Assembly (NCBI RefSeq): GCF_000750955.1
Contig: NZ_CCEJ010000009.1
Span: 1 to 64,000, forward strand
Reading direction: 5' to 3'
From: Criblamydia sequanensis CRIB-18
GTDB taxonomy: Bacteria; Chlamydiota; Chlamydiia; Chlamydiales; Criblamydiaceae
DNA length: 64,000 nucleotides
Positions 33,413 to 42,398 of the stretch are shown piece after piece; the stretch's first letter is position 1; every line of letters starts with the position of its first letter. The translations under genes and the position numbers were made by a program. Below the pieces are notes generated by a model. It was not told the origin of the DNA. It ran no database searches and saw nothing but the letters and a program-made list of their open reading frames with translations.

Positions 33413-34207
33413 ATGAATGCCGCTCTACTTAAAGCAAACTGTTTGGAAGCCTCATTAAAAAATGAGGATCGAGCCATTTTTTCATGTGATGATTTAAACG
33501 GGATTGATCTCAACCATATACCTAAGCACATTGCTTTAATTCCGGATGGCAATAGAAGATGGGCGCATCTTCAAGAATTTAACCCTTCTAAAGGTCACCA
33601 TGCCGGCGCGGATACCGTTATTGAGATTGTAAAAGCTGCTAAAGAGCTTGGAGTTAAAACACTCACTTTTTATGTCTTTTCAACTGAGAATTGGAACCGG
33701 CCTAAGGAAGAAGTAGACGCTTTAATGTGGCTTTTACAGACCTATCTCATAGATAGACGACAGACGATGCTGGATTCTCAAATACGTCTAAAAACAATTG
33801 GAGATCTTTCAAAAGTAACAGACGAGGTATATCAAACCATTTCTGAGACAGAAAAAATGACCGCCTCTTGCCAATCCATCGACCTTGTTTTGGCCATCAA
33901 TTACGGGGGCCGCGATGAGATTGTTAGAGCTTTTAAGAAAATGGCAGAAGATATGAATCAGGGCTCTTTCTCCTCAAAAGATATTTCAGAATCCCTAATT
34001 TCGCGCTATTTAGACACAACTTCTTGGAAAGACCCGGATTTATTAATCAGAACAAGCGGTGAAATGAGAATCAGTAATTTTTTAATCTGGCAGCTCTCTT
34101 ATACTGAAATTTATGTTGAAGATGTTTATTGGCCCGATTATACACCTTATCATCTTCTTCAAGCGATAAAAAGCTACCAAAGCCGAATTAGAAGGCTTGG
34201 CAAATAA
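33413..34207 (+). CDS. uppS: Isoprenyl transferase (undecaprenyl diphosphate synthase)
   Basis: Cis-prenyltransferase making the C55 lipid carrier for peptidoglycan and surface polysaccharide. The catalytic Asp45 lies in LIPDGNRRWA. FYVFSTENWNRP and the C-terminal DLLIRTSGEMRISNFLIWQLSYTEIY are the diagnostic second and fifth conserved regions. At 264 residues it is slightly long because of a ~30-residue N-terminal extension before HIPKHIALIPDG. First gene of the uppS-cdsA-cmk operon, in the same order as in Chlamydia (recalled as CT450-CT452). Confidence 0.96.
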   Translation: MNAALLKANCLEASLKNEDRAIFSCDDLNGIDLNHIPKHIALIPDGNRRWAHLQEFNPSKGHHAGADTVIEIVKAAKELGVKTLTFYVFSTENWNRPKEEVDALMWLLQTYLIDRRQTMLDSQIRLKTIGDLSKVTDEVYQTISETEKMTASCQSIDLVLAINYGGRDEIVRAFKKMAEDMNQGSFSSKDISESLISRYLDTTSWKDPDLLIRTSGEMRISNFLIWQLSYTEIYVEDVYWPDYTPYHLLQAIKSYQSRIRRLGK

Positions 34208-34219
34208 AGAGTTCTCATT

Positions 34220-35095
34220 ATGAGCGAAAAAAACAATCTAAAAGAAAGATTTATCACAAGCGCCCTAGCGCTTCCAATCACTCTTGCCGCTCTTTTTTTT
34301 TCAACGAAACCTTATTTTGAACCGATATTTGTCTTGATTATGGCTATCATTGCCATAGTCTCTTTAGATGAGTTTTTTAAACTTGCCGAAAAAAAAGGAA
34401 TGAAACCGCTATCCGCTCTAGCTAAAGCCTGTACTTTAGGTTTTATGATGTCTTTATTTCTTGCCTATAGGTACCCTTTCCTGCAAGCTCTTCCCTGGGT
34501 TGTTTTATTGACTTCATTCATTCTTGGCTTTTTATATTTCTTTTTTGAAGGGAAAGATCCTATACAAAATCTTTCAGCAACTGTCTTTGGATTTATTTAC
34601 ATCGCCCTGCCTTTAAGCTTGATCCTTTTAATTCTTTACCAATCAAAATTATTTGGTGAAGAGGGCAGAGCTTGGCTTCTTTATCTTTTGACGGTTGTCA
34701 AAATGACAGACATTGCCGCCTATTTTGGCGGGAAAAATTTTGGCAAAACCAAGCTGTCACCGCTTATCAGCCCTAAAAAAACTTGGGAAGGAGCCATCAT
34801 CGGGTTTAGTGCCTCGCTTGCATCAAGCGTCTTATTTCTATTTTTGATAAAGCTTTTAAACATTCCTTTTTCGCTTAGCTTTTTCGGAAGCCTTATCTTG
34901 GGAGCGCTTTTGTGCATTTTCAGCCAAATCAGCGACCTTTCAGAATCTTTACTTAAACGCGATGCCGCCGTAAAAGATTCAAGCCAATTACCAGGCCTTG
35001 GAGGGTTTCTTGATATCATAGATTCGCTAATTTTTCCTTTACCCATCCTATATATCTGGATGCAACTTTTTATATTTAATGGAAACTCATTATGA
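34220..35095 (+). CDS. cdsA: Phosphatidate cytidylyltransferase
   Basis: Inner-membrane enzyme forming CDP-diacylglycerol from phosphatidate and CTP, the branch point for phosphatidylglycerol and phosphatidylethanolamine. About eight hydrophobic segments are present. The C-terminal signature reads SDLSESLLKRDAAVKDSSQL then PGLGGFLDIIDSL; relative to the classical pattern the His and Arg are replaced by Leu and Ile, a change I recall in other PVC-group CdsA proteins. YFGGKNFGKTKLSPLISPKKTWEG is also typical. 291 residues. It lies 12 bases after uppS, and its last four bases overlap the cmk start (ATGA). Confidence 0.95.
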   Translation: MSEKNNLKERFITSALALPITLAALFFSTKPYFEPIFVLIMAIIAIVSLDEFFKLAEKKGMKPLSALAKACTLGFMMSLFLAYRYPFLQALPWVVLLTSFILGFLYFFFEGKDPIQNLSATVFGFIYIALPLSLILLILYQSKLFGEEGRAWLLYLLTVVKMTDIAAYFGGKNFGKTKLSPLISPKKTWEGAIIGFSASLASSVLFLFLIKLLNIPFSLSFFGSLILGALLCIFSQISDLSESLLKRDAAVKDSSQLPGLGGFLDIIDSLIFPLPILYIWMQLFIFNGNSL

Positions 35096-35781
35096 TTATA
35101 ACAATTGATGGACCCATAGCTACAGGTAAAAGCACGATTGCTAAAAAACTTGCTAGGGCTATTGGATACATATATTTCGATACCGGAGCTATGTATCGAA
35201 CCCTGACTTATGGTTTGCTTAAACATAATGTCTCTCTTGCAGACAAAGAAGCGCTTAAAGCTTTTCTTAACTCTTTTATCCTAGACATTAAGATCAAGCA
35301 TGGGGAAAGAAGGTATTTTTTTGAAAATGAAGATATCACCGATAAAATCAGAGGCGAAAAAGTAACTCAATTCGTCTCTCAAGTTTCCGCAAATAAAGAC
35401 GTCAGAGAAAAACTTGTTTCGCTTCAACATGAGTTATCCGAAGGGGTTAATGCCGTGTTTGAGGGAAGGGATATGGGAACGGTTGTATTTCCAAAAGCAG
35501 ATATCAAAGTTTTCTTAACAGGAAGACCTGAAGTACGCGCAAGAAGACGCTATGAAGAAATAATAAACAAATATCCAAGCGAATATAAAGATCTGACTCT
35601 AGAAAAGGTTCTTGAGGAAATCAATAGCCGGGACCACTATGACTCAACGCGCGAAATCTCTCCTTTAAAGCAAGCGGAGGACGCCTTTGTCATAGACACC
35701 TCCGATTTAACCTCAGATGAGGTCGTTTTAAAGATTCAAGAGTTTAAGGATTCAAGAAGAACAAGGCTTAAAGAAACTTAA
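35092..35781 (+). CDS. cmk: Cytidylate kinase
   Basis: Phosphorylates CMP and dCMP with ATP, recycling the CMP released when CDP-diacylglycerol is used. P-loop GPIATGKSTIAKKLA is at the N-terminus, followed by YIYFDTGAMYRTLTY (nucleotide binding). FEGRDMGTVVFPKADIKVFLTG and the RDHYDSTREISPLKQAEDA stretch are diagnostic of bacterial Cmk. At 229 residues it is full length. The start overlaps cdsA translationally (ATGA). In Chlamydia this operon continues to plsC and argS (from memory); here it stops, with a convergent unknown gene only 2 bases away. Confidence 0.96.
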   Translation: MIITIDGPIATGKSTIAKKLARAIGYIYFDTGAMYRTLTYGLLKHNVSLADKEALKAFLNSFILDIKIKHGERRYFFENEDITDKIRGEKVTQFVSQVSANKDVREKLVSLQHELSEGVNAVFEGRDMGTVVFPKADIKVFLTGRPEVRARRRYEEIINKYPSEYKDLTLEKVLEEINSRDHYDSTREISPLKQAEDAFVIDTSDLTSDEVVLKIQEFKDSRRTRLKET

Positions 35782-35783
35782 GT

Positions 35784-36353
35784 TTAGATACAAAAGGTAA
35801 AAAGACTTTTAAAGCATTGCGTGATGTTCTCTAGTAAAGACTCTTCTTCATGACTGCCATCAAGTCTTTTTATTTCCCTAATTTTCTCTTCCTTGACTTC
35901 TTGGATCACACGCTTAAACTCGTAAAGACTTGGATCGCAATTAGTTTCAAGTTCGTCAAGATCCTCAAAATCAAACTCCTTTAAAGCTTCAAAAAAAACA
36001 ATTTTTGAAAAGTTAAAGATTTTATTGACTTGCCAGTTTTCTTTCGCCTCACCCAAAGCAAAGATCATTCTATGGTGAGAGTCTGCAAGATCCTCGAGGT
36101 TTTCCTCATTTTTTTCAGTGTTTAGATGGGTGACGCATAAATTAAAAAAAGCATTCAATTGACAACACTTAAATTCTTTTTTTTGGTTCAGCGCATTTTC
36201 CCGGTATAAAGCTATCGCTCTTTCAGTTTTTTTAAATTCTGAGATCATGGAATTAAAGACGCTTACGACCAAGCTTTCCTTTCCCGATTCCTTCTCTATT
36301 CTTTGGCTTTCTTGGACCCAATTATAATCTAAAGAACTCACGCGATGAACCAT
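35784..36353 (-). CDS. Uncharacterised helical protein (189 residues)
   Basis: A soluble, charged and mainly helical protein with no recognised domain, signal or membrane segment. Notable features are a Glu/Asp-rich middle (EKNEENLEDLADSH, EFDFEDLDELE) and several cysteines. A coding origin is supported by an uninterrupted frame with codon use like its neighbours and by compact convergent spacing to cmk. The start MVHRVSSLDYNW at 36353 is the only good ATG. It is probably lineage-specific; function unknown. Confidence 0.6.
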   Translation of the reverse strand: MVHRVSSLDYNWVQESQRIEKESGKESLVVSVFNSMISEFKKTERAIALYRENALNQKKEFKCCQLNAFFNLCVTHLNTEKNEENLEDLADSHHRMIFALGEAKENWQVNKIFNFSKIVFFEALKEFDFEDLDELETNCDPSLYEFKRVIQEVKEEKIREIKRLDGSHEEESLLENITQCFKSLFTFCI

Positions 36354-36520
36354 ACAAAACCTCGTCTTATGTATAAATTATGTCTATGTATTAATAAAAA
36401 AATAAAAAGAACAAGAAATATAATCTATTTTCCTTTTAATTACTTTATAGAAATTTTATTTGATATTAATTATATCTTTAAATATAATTGTTTTTTAACT
36501 TGGGAAAATCTTATTTTAAT

Positions 36521-36760
36521 ATGAAAATCAACAATCATTTAAAAGAATTATTTGAAGAACCGGAGATAAAAACGGCTTTGACTAAGCTTGTCCTTCAAGC
36601 TAAAAAAGACGAGGTGCATGCCCTTGCTATTAAAAAACTCACCGTCCCCAATAAGATGGACGAACCTAAAAGAAAGACCCTAAAAGAGCGAATTTTAGGG
36701 ACATTCCTTGGCAGGCTTATATTAAATCCCTTCGGCTATTTGGAAATTAACGTAGATTAA
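36521..36760 (+). CDS. Small uncharacterised protein (79 residues)
   Basis: A short, basic, helical protein (MKINNHLKELFEEPEIKTAL, then KKDEVHALAIKKL) with a hydrophobic C-terminal patch (ILGTFLGRLILNPFGYLEI). No family is recognised. The ATG at 36521 is preferred over an upstream TTG at 36488, which would add an unlikely hydrophobic leader. AT-rich DNA with no clear promoter precedes it. Its end is 2 bases from the convergent gnd stop. Confidence 0.5.
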   Translation: MKINNHLKELFEEPEIKTALTKLVLQAKKDEVHALAIKKLTVPNKMDEPKRKTLKERILGTFLGRLILNPFGYLEINVD

Positions 36761-36762
36761 TC

Positions 36763-38223
36763 TTAAACGTTATAAGATCCAGAACTTACTATTCCACCTG
36801 TGCCTGCCCAATCTGTATGAAAAAACTCCCCCCTTGGCTTGTCGATTCTCTCATAAGTGTGACCGCCAAAATAATCACGCAGGGCTTGAATAAGATTTGC
36901 CGGAAGGTTTTCGCTTCGATACCCGTCATAGTAGGAAAGCGCTGAACTAAAGCAAGGAATCGGAATTCCAAGGAGAGCGGCTTCTGAAACTACTTGTCTT
37001 AAAGATTCCTGGGACCTATCCATTTCCTTTCTAAAAAAATCGTCCATAAGAAGGTTTTGCAAGTCTTTATTTTTGGTAAAAGCCTCTTTGATGTTACCTA
37101 GAAACACACTTCTAATAATGCAGCCGCCTCGCCACATTAAAGCTACCGCCCCGTAGTTAAGTTTCCAGTGATACGCGTTAGCTGCTTCCCGCATTAAAGA
37201 AAACCCTTGGGCATAACTTACGATTTTTGAAGCATAAAGAGCGTATTTAATGGCCTCAATAAACTGTTGTTTATCTTTTAAGTAAGGTTTACCTCTTGGT
37301 CCATTTAACTTTTTAGAAGCTTCCACTCTCTCTTCTTTTAAAGAGGAGAGAAATCTTGCAAAAACAGCTTCTCCGATAAGAGTTAAGGGAACTCCAAGTT
37401 CGAGAGCATTAATGACAGTCCATTTTCCGGTTCCTTTTTGACCTGCTACATCCAGGATTTTATCCACTAATGGCTTTCCATCCGTATCGTTAGTTTTAAA
37501 GACATGGCTTGTGATTTCAATAAGATAGCTGTCTAGTTCCTCTTTATTCCATCGGCTGAAAATCTCATGGAGCTCTTCAGAAGAGAGATTTAAACCCTTC
37601 TTCAAAAGGGAGTAGGCCTCGGAAATAAGCTGGATGTCGCCATATTCAATGCCGTTATGCACCATCTTTACGTAGTGGCCGGCTCCTTCATCACCTACCC
37701 AATCGCAACAAGGTTCATTTCCGTTAACTTTTGCCGCAATATCTTGAAATATCGGCTTTACACTAGGCCAAGCTTTAGGATTGCCCCCCGGCATAATGGA
37801 AGGGCCATGCCTTGCTCCCTCTTCCCCGCCGGATATTCCTGTACCTATATAAAGAATCCCTTTTTTATCAAGTTCCTGGGTCCTCCTGACTGTATCTGTA
37901 AATAAGCTATTGCCTCCATCGATTAAGATATCTCCTTTATCCAAAAAGGGGAGTAATTCTTCAATCAACTCATCGACCGCCTTCCCGGCTTTTACCATCA
38001 TGAGAATGCGTCTTGGCTTTTTTAATTTTGAAACAAATTCTTTTAAAGAATGGGTGCCAATGACTTTTGTCCCTTGAGCTGTACCTCCTATGAAATCATC
38101 CACTTTAGAGACAGTCCTATTAAAGACCGCCACCTTGTAGCCTTTTTCATCCATGTTGAGGACTAAGTTTTGACCCATAATGGCAAGGCAAATAACGCCA
38201 ATATCCGCATCTTCTTGACTCAT
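36763..38223 (-). CDS. gnd: 6-phosphogluconate dehydrogenase, decarboxylating
   Basis: Oxidative pentose-phosphate enzyme converting 6-phosphogluconate to ribulose 5-phosphate with NADPH formation. The N-terminal Rossmann fingerprint reads GVICLAIMGQNLVLNM; the glycine usual before LAxMG (GLAVMG) is Cys here. FNRTVSKVDDF, the GISGGEEGARHGPSIMPGG substrate motif, and KMVHNGIEYGDIQLI with its catalytic Lys are intact. The C-terminal YFGGHTYERIDKPRGEFFHTDW is standard. 486 residues, full length. In Chlamydia gnd adjoins lepA (recalled as CT063-CT064); here the uppS operon separates them. Confidence 0.97.
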   Translation of the reverse strand: MSQEDADIGVICLAIMGQNLVLNMDEKGYKVAVFNRTVSKVDDFIGGTAQGTKVIGTHSLKEFVSKLKKPRRILMMVKAGKAVDELIEELLPFLDKGDILIDGGNSLFTDTVRRTQELDKKGILYIGTGISGGEEGARHGPSIMPGGNPKAWPSVKPIFQDIAAKVNGNEPCCDWVGDEGAGHYVKMVHNGIEYGDIQLISEAYSLLKKGLNLSSEELHEIFSRWNKEELDSYLIEITSHVFKTNDTDGKPLVDKILDVAGQKGTGKWTVINALELGVPLTLIGEAVFARFLSSLKEERVEASKKLNGPRGKPYLKDKQQFIEAIKYALYASKIVSYAQGFSLMREAANAYHWKLNYGAVALMWRGGCIIRSVFLGNIKEAFTKNKDLQNLLMDDFFRKEMDRSQESLRQVVSEAALLGIPIPCFSSALSYYDGYRSENLPANLIQALRDYFGGHTYERIDKPRGEFFHTDWAGTGGIVSSGSYNV

Positions 38224-38384
38224 ATTTTTCCCTATTTCTTTTTAAACCTGAGCATAGCTTATTTTTTGCAAAAAATGAAGAGATATTGCAGAAGAAGTTT
38301 TATTGTTATTTAGTAAACTTTTTTATTAAAAACTAACGTTTTTTTTATAAAAATAAATTAATTTATATAAATATTTTTTTGTGT

Positions 38385-38390
38385 TATAAT
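38385..38390 (+). promoter_or_regulatory. -10 box (TATAAT) upstream of the coiled-coil protein gene
   Basis: A consensus TATAAT preceded by TGTGT lies 35 bases upstream of the ATG at 38425. TTTATA at 38363-38368 could be a weak -35 at 16-base spacing. Confidence 0.4.
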
Positions 38391-38424
38391 GAATTAGATT
38401 TAACTTAAAAAAGAGTAAGCTTTT

Positions 38425-39942
38425 ATGAGCGGCGGTGAGTTCGAAGCCTTTAAAAAACCTCCCTCCTTTTTTAAACCTTACCCTAAATCATCCTCAACTT
38501 CCGAAAATAAAAAACGACTTGTTGTAGACCTAAAAAATAATATCTTGGAGACTACCCACGACAAGAGCCTTATGTCCTCTGCAAAAGAGATTCACGATTT
38601 TATCCTAAAAAACCCAAATCTCTCCTATGATCAATTACTCCTAGTCTCGGAATTTGCAAGGAATAATACCCCAAGTGAAAGTCGAAAGGTTTTGAAACGT
38701 CAATTTGAAAAAACGTTTGTTTTAAATAAATTACCGGCCTTTTTTCAAAATACTCTCATTCATATTATTATCCTCTCTAGAAATTTCTTTTATGCGGTTA
38801 AGGATTTTGGAACCATTAATGGCAATTTTTCAAAGGAATTGCTTGAAACTCTTATTTCAAATGCTATTGAATCAGAGTATGATGCGTTTAAAAAAGAAGC
38901 GGAAGCGCCCTTGCTTAAAAAAATAAAAGAGTTTCCTGAGATTCTCACTCAAATAGAGCTTTATAAATCCCTTCAGAAAGAGCTTTTAAAAATAAAAAAT
39001 AATTCAAAACGAGTTGAGGAATTAAAATCTCTTTGCCTTCAAGAGCAGGGTCTTAAAAAACTATTATGCAACGAAAAAAAAATGCTTGAAACGCTCGAAG
39101 AAAAGCTTAGAAAAACGCCTTTAAACATCAAGCTGATTGAAAAGACCAAAATGCTAAAAGTTACCTTAAATGATTTTCAAAGAAGGCTTAGCTCGATTGA
39201 AGAAGCAAAACAGGAACTGAGCCTTTTAGAAGAGTCGCTAAAGGTTATTGAGACTCATAAATTAAATATTGATGAAATTAAAAGAGATGTGGAAAAGCGA
39301 TTTGGGGAAGAGTTAGACAGTCTCAAGGATCAAGGTGAGGATTTTCAGTCATTAAAAAAAGTAAAAAAAGAGCTTCGGGAAAAGTATAAGGCCTTATTTG
39401 AAATCCATGAACAAAGCTTGTTTGATCCGGATTTTGAAAGAAAAGAAACCTTGAGGAAATCGGCTTTTGAAAAGGGTTTAAAAGAAAAATTTGAACAAAA
39501 CCCGGAGCTTGAAGAAGCTTTTCATACGTATCAAAAGATCCAAAAAGAAGCTTCTTTTTTGCAAGAGGAGCTTAATTCTATAAATTACAAATTGCGTTTG
39601 ATTCAAAAAATCGAAAAAAGGAAATTGAAGATAGCTCAAACACAAAATAAAGATAACGCTCTCAACAAATGGAACAAAGAAAGAAAAGATTTTGAAACAG
39701 AACTTTTACCGGATGAGCTTGAAGATAAAGATTCCCTTATTTACAAAGAAGCTGAGCTTAAAAGTACCATCAAAAAAAAGAGAGAAAAACTAGCTGCGTT
39801 TAAAGCCGCTCTCGTTAAGGAATTAGAACCGCTTTATAGCGCGTTTATCGAAATAAAAGAAACCGACAAAGAGTCTTTAAAAAAAATAAAAAAAAATTTG
39901 GCAGACAAACAAAAAGATTTTTACTCTCTTTTCAATCACTGA
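38425..39942 (+). CDS. Uncharacterised coiled-coil protein (505 residues)
   Basis: From about residue 155 onward the sequence is almost continuous coiled coil: Lys/Glu/Leu heptads such as EILTQIELYKSLQKELLKIK, ETLEEKLRKTPLNIKLIEKT and the KELREKYKALFEIHEQ stretch. The first ~150 residues form a small separate head (FKKPPSFFKPYPKSSS, then a helical segment). No signal peptide or membrane segment is seen. Long lysine-rich coiled coils are common among chlamydia-like effectors and structural proteins; no specific function can be given. A TATAAT promoter lies upstream, and tRNA-Arg follows. Confidence 0.7.
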   Translation: MSGGEFEAFKKPPSFFKPYPKSSSTSENKKRLVVDLKNNILETTHDKSLMSSAKEIHDFILKNPNLSYDQLLLVSEFARNNTPSESRKVLKRQFEKTFVLNKLPAFFQNTLIHIIILSRNFFYAVKDFGTINGNFSKELLETLISNAIESEYDAFKKEAEAPLLKKIKEFPEILTQIELYKSLQKELLKIKNNSKRVEELKSLCLQEQGLKKLLCNEKKMLETLEEKLRKTPLNIKLIEKTKMLKVTLNDFQRRLSSIEEAKQELSLLEESLKVIETHKLNIDEIKRDVEKRFGEELDSLKDQGEDFQSLKKVKKELREKYKALFEIHEQSLFDPDFERKETLRKSAFEKGLKEKFEQNPELEEAFHTYQKIQKEASFLQEELNSINYKLRLIQKIEKRKLKIAQTQNKDNALNKWNKERKDFETELLPDELEDKDSLIYKEAELKSTIKKKREKLAAFKAALVKELEPLYSAFIEIKETDKESLKKIKKNLADKQKDFYSLFNH

Positions 39943-40023
39943 ACTAACTTTTTAGACATCTTTTTATCAAATAAAATCCGCTTGAGCGAAAGAAAAGAAA
40001 TGAGTAAACTTAAATGTCTTTAA

Positions 40024-40096
40024 GTTCACGTAGCTCAGTGGATAGAGCGGTTGCCTCCTAAGCAACAGGTCGCGCGTTCAAGTCGCGCCGTGGACA
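40024..40096 (+). tRNA. tRNA-Arg (anticodon CCT)
   Basis: A 73-base cloverleaf. Acceptor GTTCACG pairs with CGTGGAC (one G-T pair) plus discriminator A. The D-arm contains TAGCTCAGTGGATAGAGC. The anticodon stem GTTGC/GCAAC encloses loop CTCCTAA (anticodon CCT, reads AGG). The T-arm is GCGCGTTCAAGTCGCGC. CCA is not encoded. It ends one base before the convergent amidase gene. Confidence 0.95.
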
Positions 40097-40097
40097 A

Positions 40098-40838
40098 TCA
40101 TTTTGATTTATAGAGATATTCATTTATTCCTTGAGCAATCCCTTTAGCTAAACCGCTCATATAATTCTTATCTCGGATTCGGCTCATTTCCCCTTCGTTT
40201 GTCATAAATCCCCCTTCGATAATAATGGCTGGCATTGTCGTCTCGCGAATGACAGCAAAATTCCCTTCTTTAATTCCCCTTGATTTCGCCTTGGTCTCAA
40301 CTAAGACGGCATCTAAGATGGCTTTTGCAAGGTCTTTGGAGCTCTGGCTTCTTTTCTTATCATCACTGTCGTTATAGTAGTAAACTTCCACCCCTTCAGC
40401 TTGCCTGTTAGGGGCTGAATTATAATGGACGCTTACAAAAAGAGCCGGCTTTCTTGCATTTGCAAACTCAGCTCTTTCTTTAAGTTCAAGGTACAGGTCG
40501 TCTTTTCTTGTCATCGCTGTTCTAAAACCCATTTTTTTAAGATAAGCTTCAAGAAATTCAGCGGTCGTTAAAGTGAGATGTTTCTCATAAAATTTAGGCC
40601 CTTTTTTTGATTCGGTCCCATTATCCTTTCCGCCATGCCCTGCATCAATGACAATTAGGGGCGAGGCAAGTCTTGTTCTTAAAGACTTAACCGCTGTAAC
40701 CATAGCGATTTCTTCTGTCGGACGAACGCATGGACGGGAAAGAGGTTCCTCGTTGGCTACATAAGTCGCTTTAGAACAGGAAAAAATAAAGCATGGGAGA
40801 ATATAAAATAAAAGAAATCTAAATGTCATGGAAACCAT
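40098..40838 (-). CDS. N-acetylmuramoyl-L-alanine amidase (Ami_3), predicted lipoprotein
   Basis: Zinc amidase cleaving the stem peptide from muramic acid. VIDAGHGGKDNGTE carries the first zinc His, and a Glu follows in YEKHLTLTTAEFLE. SVHYNSAPNRQAEGVEVYYYN carries the second His, and IIIEGGFMTNEGEM ends the catalytic site. The N-terminus is a lipoprotein signal with Cys in FIFSC. Such an amidase remodels septal peptidoglycan and corresponds to AmiA of Chlamydia, next to murE in the same order. The start could be 40838 (MVSMTF) or three codons later. Last gene of the division cluster. Confidence 0.92.
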   Translation of the reverse strand: MVSMTFRFLLFYILPCFIFSCSKATYVANEEPLSRPCVRPTEEIAMVTAVKSLRTRLASPLIVIDAGHGGKDNGTESKKGPKFYEKHLTLTTAEFLEAYLKKMGFRTAMTRKDDLYLELKERAEFANARKPALFVSVHYNSAPNRQAEGVEVYYYNDSDDKKRSQSSKDLAKAILDAVLVETKAKSRGIKEGNFAVIRETTMPAIIIEGGFMTNEGEMSRIRDKNYMSGLAKGIAQGINEYLYKSK

Positions 40839-40857
40839 TGTTGTCCGTCAATCATCT

Positions 40858-42339
40858 TTAAGATTCGTGCATAGCAAAAAATTCATTAACGACAAGTCGA
40901 TCATCAAAAGGAACAGTCTGATGGGAAAACACCTGGTACGCTTCATGCCCTTTGCCGGCTATTAAAACAATATCATTTTTTGATGCCATCTTTAAAGAAG
41001 TAAAAATAGCTTCTTTTCTATCCATCACAATTTGATAAGAAGAAGAGCTTTTAAAACCTTTCACAATTTCAGAAATAATGTCTTCCGGTTTTTCTGTTCT
41101 TGGATTGTCAGAAGTAACAATTGTAAAATCTGAAAAGCTTTCACTTATGCTGCCCATCACAGATCTTTTTAAACGATCCCTATCCCCTCCGCATCCAAAT
41201 ACCGTGATGAGTTTAGAATGAGGCATCATTTTTAATGAACGCAAAATATTTTCGAGGGCATCCGGTTTATGGGCATAATCGATGTAAACATGAACGCCGG
41301 ATTTATTTTTTACTTTTTCAAGCCTTCCGGGAACCGGGGGGGTTCCTCTTAATCTTTCGACAATTTCTTTTAAGGGAAATCCAAAACTTAAGGCAAGCGC
41401 TATTACAGATAGGGCATTGTAAACATTATGAAGACCTGCAAAAGGAAGCGTGCAGGGCTCTAGAAAGTCTTTATACCTTACAAAAAAATGAGTTTTGGAA
41501 GACCCCAAATCAATGTTTTCGGCTGTGATATCAGCCTCTTTTAATCCGTAGCTTAAAATCGGAACTGAACTTGCTTCGCACATTTTTGTAAAATAAGGAC
41601 TGTCTTTATTTATGATGGCAATTTTGGATTTGCCATTTTTTTTAGGAGCGGCTTTTTTATCGAGGCTTTTAAAAAGCTTGCATTTGGAATCTGCATAAGC
41701 TTCCATATTCAAGTGATAGTCTAAATGTTCCGGAGTTAAGTTAGTAAAAAGGGCGGCATCAAAATCTATTCCCTCAACTCTGCCTTGGGATAAGGCGTGC
41801 GAGGTCACTTCCATAATGCAAAGAGACATTTTCATATCGGCCATTTCCCTAAGCATTTTATAGTTTCTTTCAATATCGGGCGTTGAGTGGGTCGCTGTAT
41901 GCCTAACATCCCCGAATTGATATTCAATGGTGCCGATTATTCCGGCAGGCCCTATGAAATGCTCTAAAACATGTTTTAACATATAGGAAACGGTCGTTTT
42001 ACCGCTTGTGCCGGTTACCCCGATCATCAAAAGTTCATGAGAGGGATGGTGGTAGAAAGTTTTTAACAGTTTTGCTTCTACGCTGTTTATATCTTTAACA
42101 ACAAGCTGAGGGACATCTTTTATTCCGGGATCATATAAATCGGATAAAATGGCATTAGCTCCGGCTTGCAAGGCTTCTTGGATAAATTCTCCGCCGTCAT
42201 GTGTTTTACCTTTTTTGGCAATATATAAATTGCCGGGAGCCACTAATTTTGAATTTGCGGAGATCCCTGTTATTTCAATTTCTTTAGGCCCCTTTAAAGT
42301 AATTTCCGGAAGGTCTTGAATCAGCTTTTTAAGCTTCAC
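40858..42339 (-). CDS. murE: UDP-MurNAc-tripeptide synthetase (meso-DAP adding)
   Basis: Mur ligase adding the third stem residue of the peptidoglycan precursor. ATP-binding GVTGTSGKTTVSYML is near residue 108, the THSTPDIE region and AHKPDALENIL follow, and the C-terminal SDNPRTEKPEDI contains the DNPR motif that selects meso-diaminopimelate. At 493 residues it is normal. The ATG at 42339 gives MKLKKLIQDLPEITL. It sits 60 bases after ftsI and 19 bases before the amidase gene. It supports the presence of a real peptidoglycan pathway. Confidence 0.97.
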   Translation of the reverse strand: MKLKKLIQDLPEITLKGPKEIEITGISANSKLVAPGNLYIAKKGKTHDGGEFIQEALQAGANAILSDLYDPGIKDVPQLVVKDINSVEAKLLKTFYHHPSHELLMIGVTGTSGKTTVSYMLKHVLEHFIGPAGIIGTIEYQFGDVRHTATHSTPDIERNYKMLREMADMKMSLCIMEVTSHALSQGRVEGIDFDAALFTNLTPEHLDYHLNMEAYADSKCKLFKSLDKKAAPKKNGKSKIAIINKDSPYFTKMCEASSVPILSYGLKEADITAENIDLGSSKTHFFVRYKDFLEPCTLPFAGLHNVYNALSVIALALSFGFPLKEIVERLRGTPPVPGRLEKVKNKSGVHVYIDYAHKPDALENILRSLKMMPHSKLITVFGCGGDRDRLKRSVMGSISESFSDFTIVTSDNPRTEKPEDIISEIVKGFKSSSSYQIVMDRKEAIFTSLKMASKNDIVLIAGKGHEAYQVFSHQTVPFDDRLVVNEFFAMHES

Positions 42340-42398
42340 GTTTTACTACCTAGTTTTTAAATTATTATTTTAATTAATGCGTTTAATTTTCGTTCTCG

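Noticed and set aside
34220-35095. CdsA signature with Leu and Ile in place of His and Arg
   Set aside because: I recall this variant as usual in PVC-group CdsA proteins, so it is not counted as an anomaly.
34720-35226. 168-codon minus-strand ORF
   Set aside because: Antisense shadow across cdsA and cmk, both clear genes.
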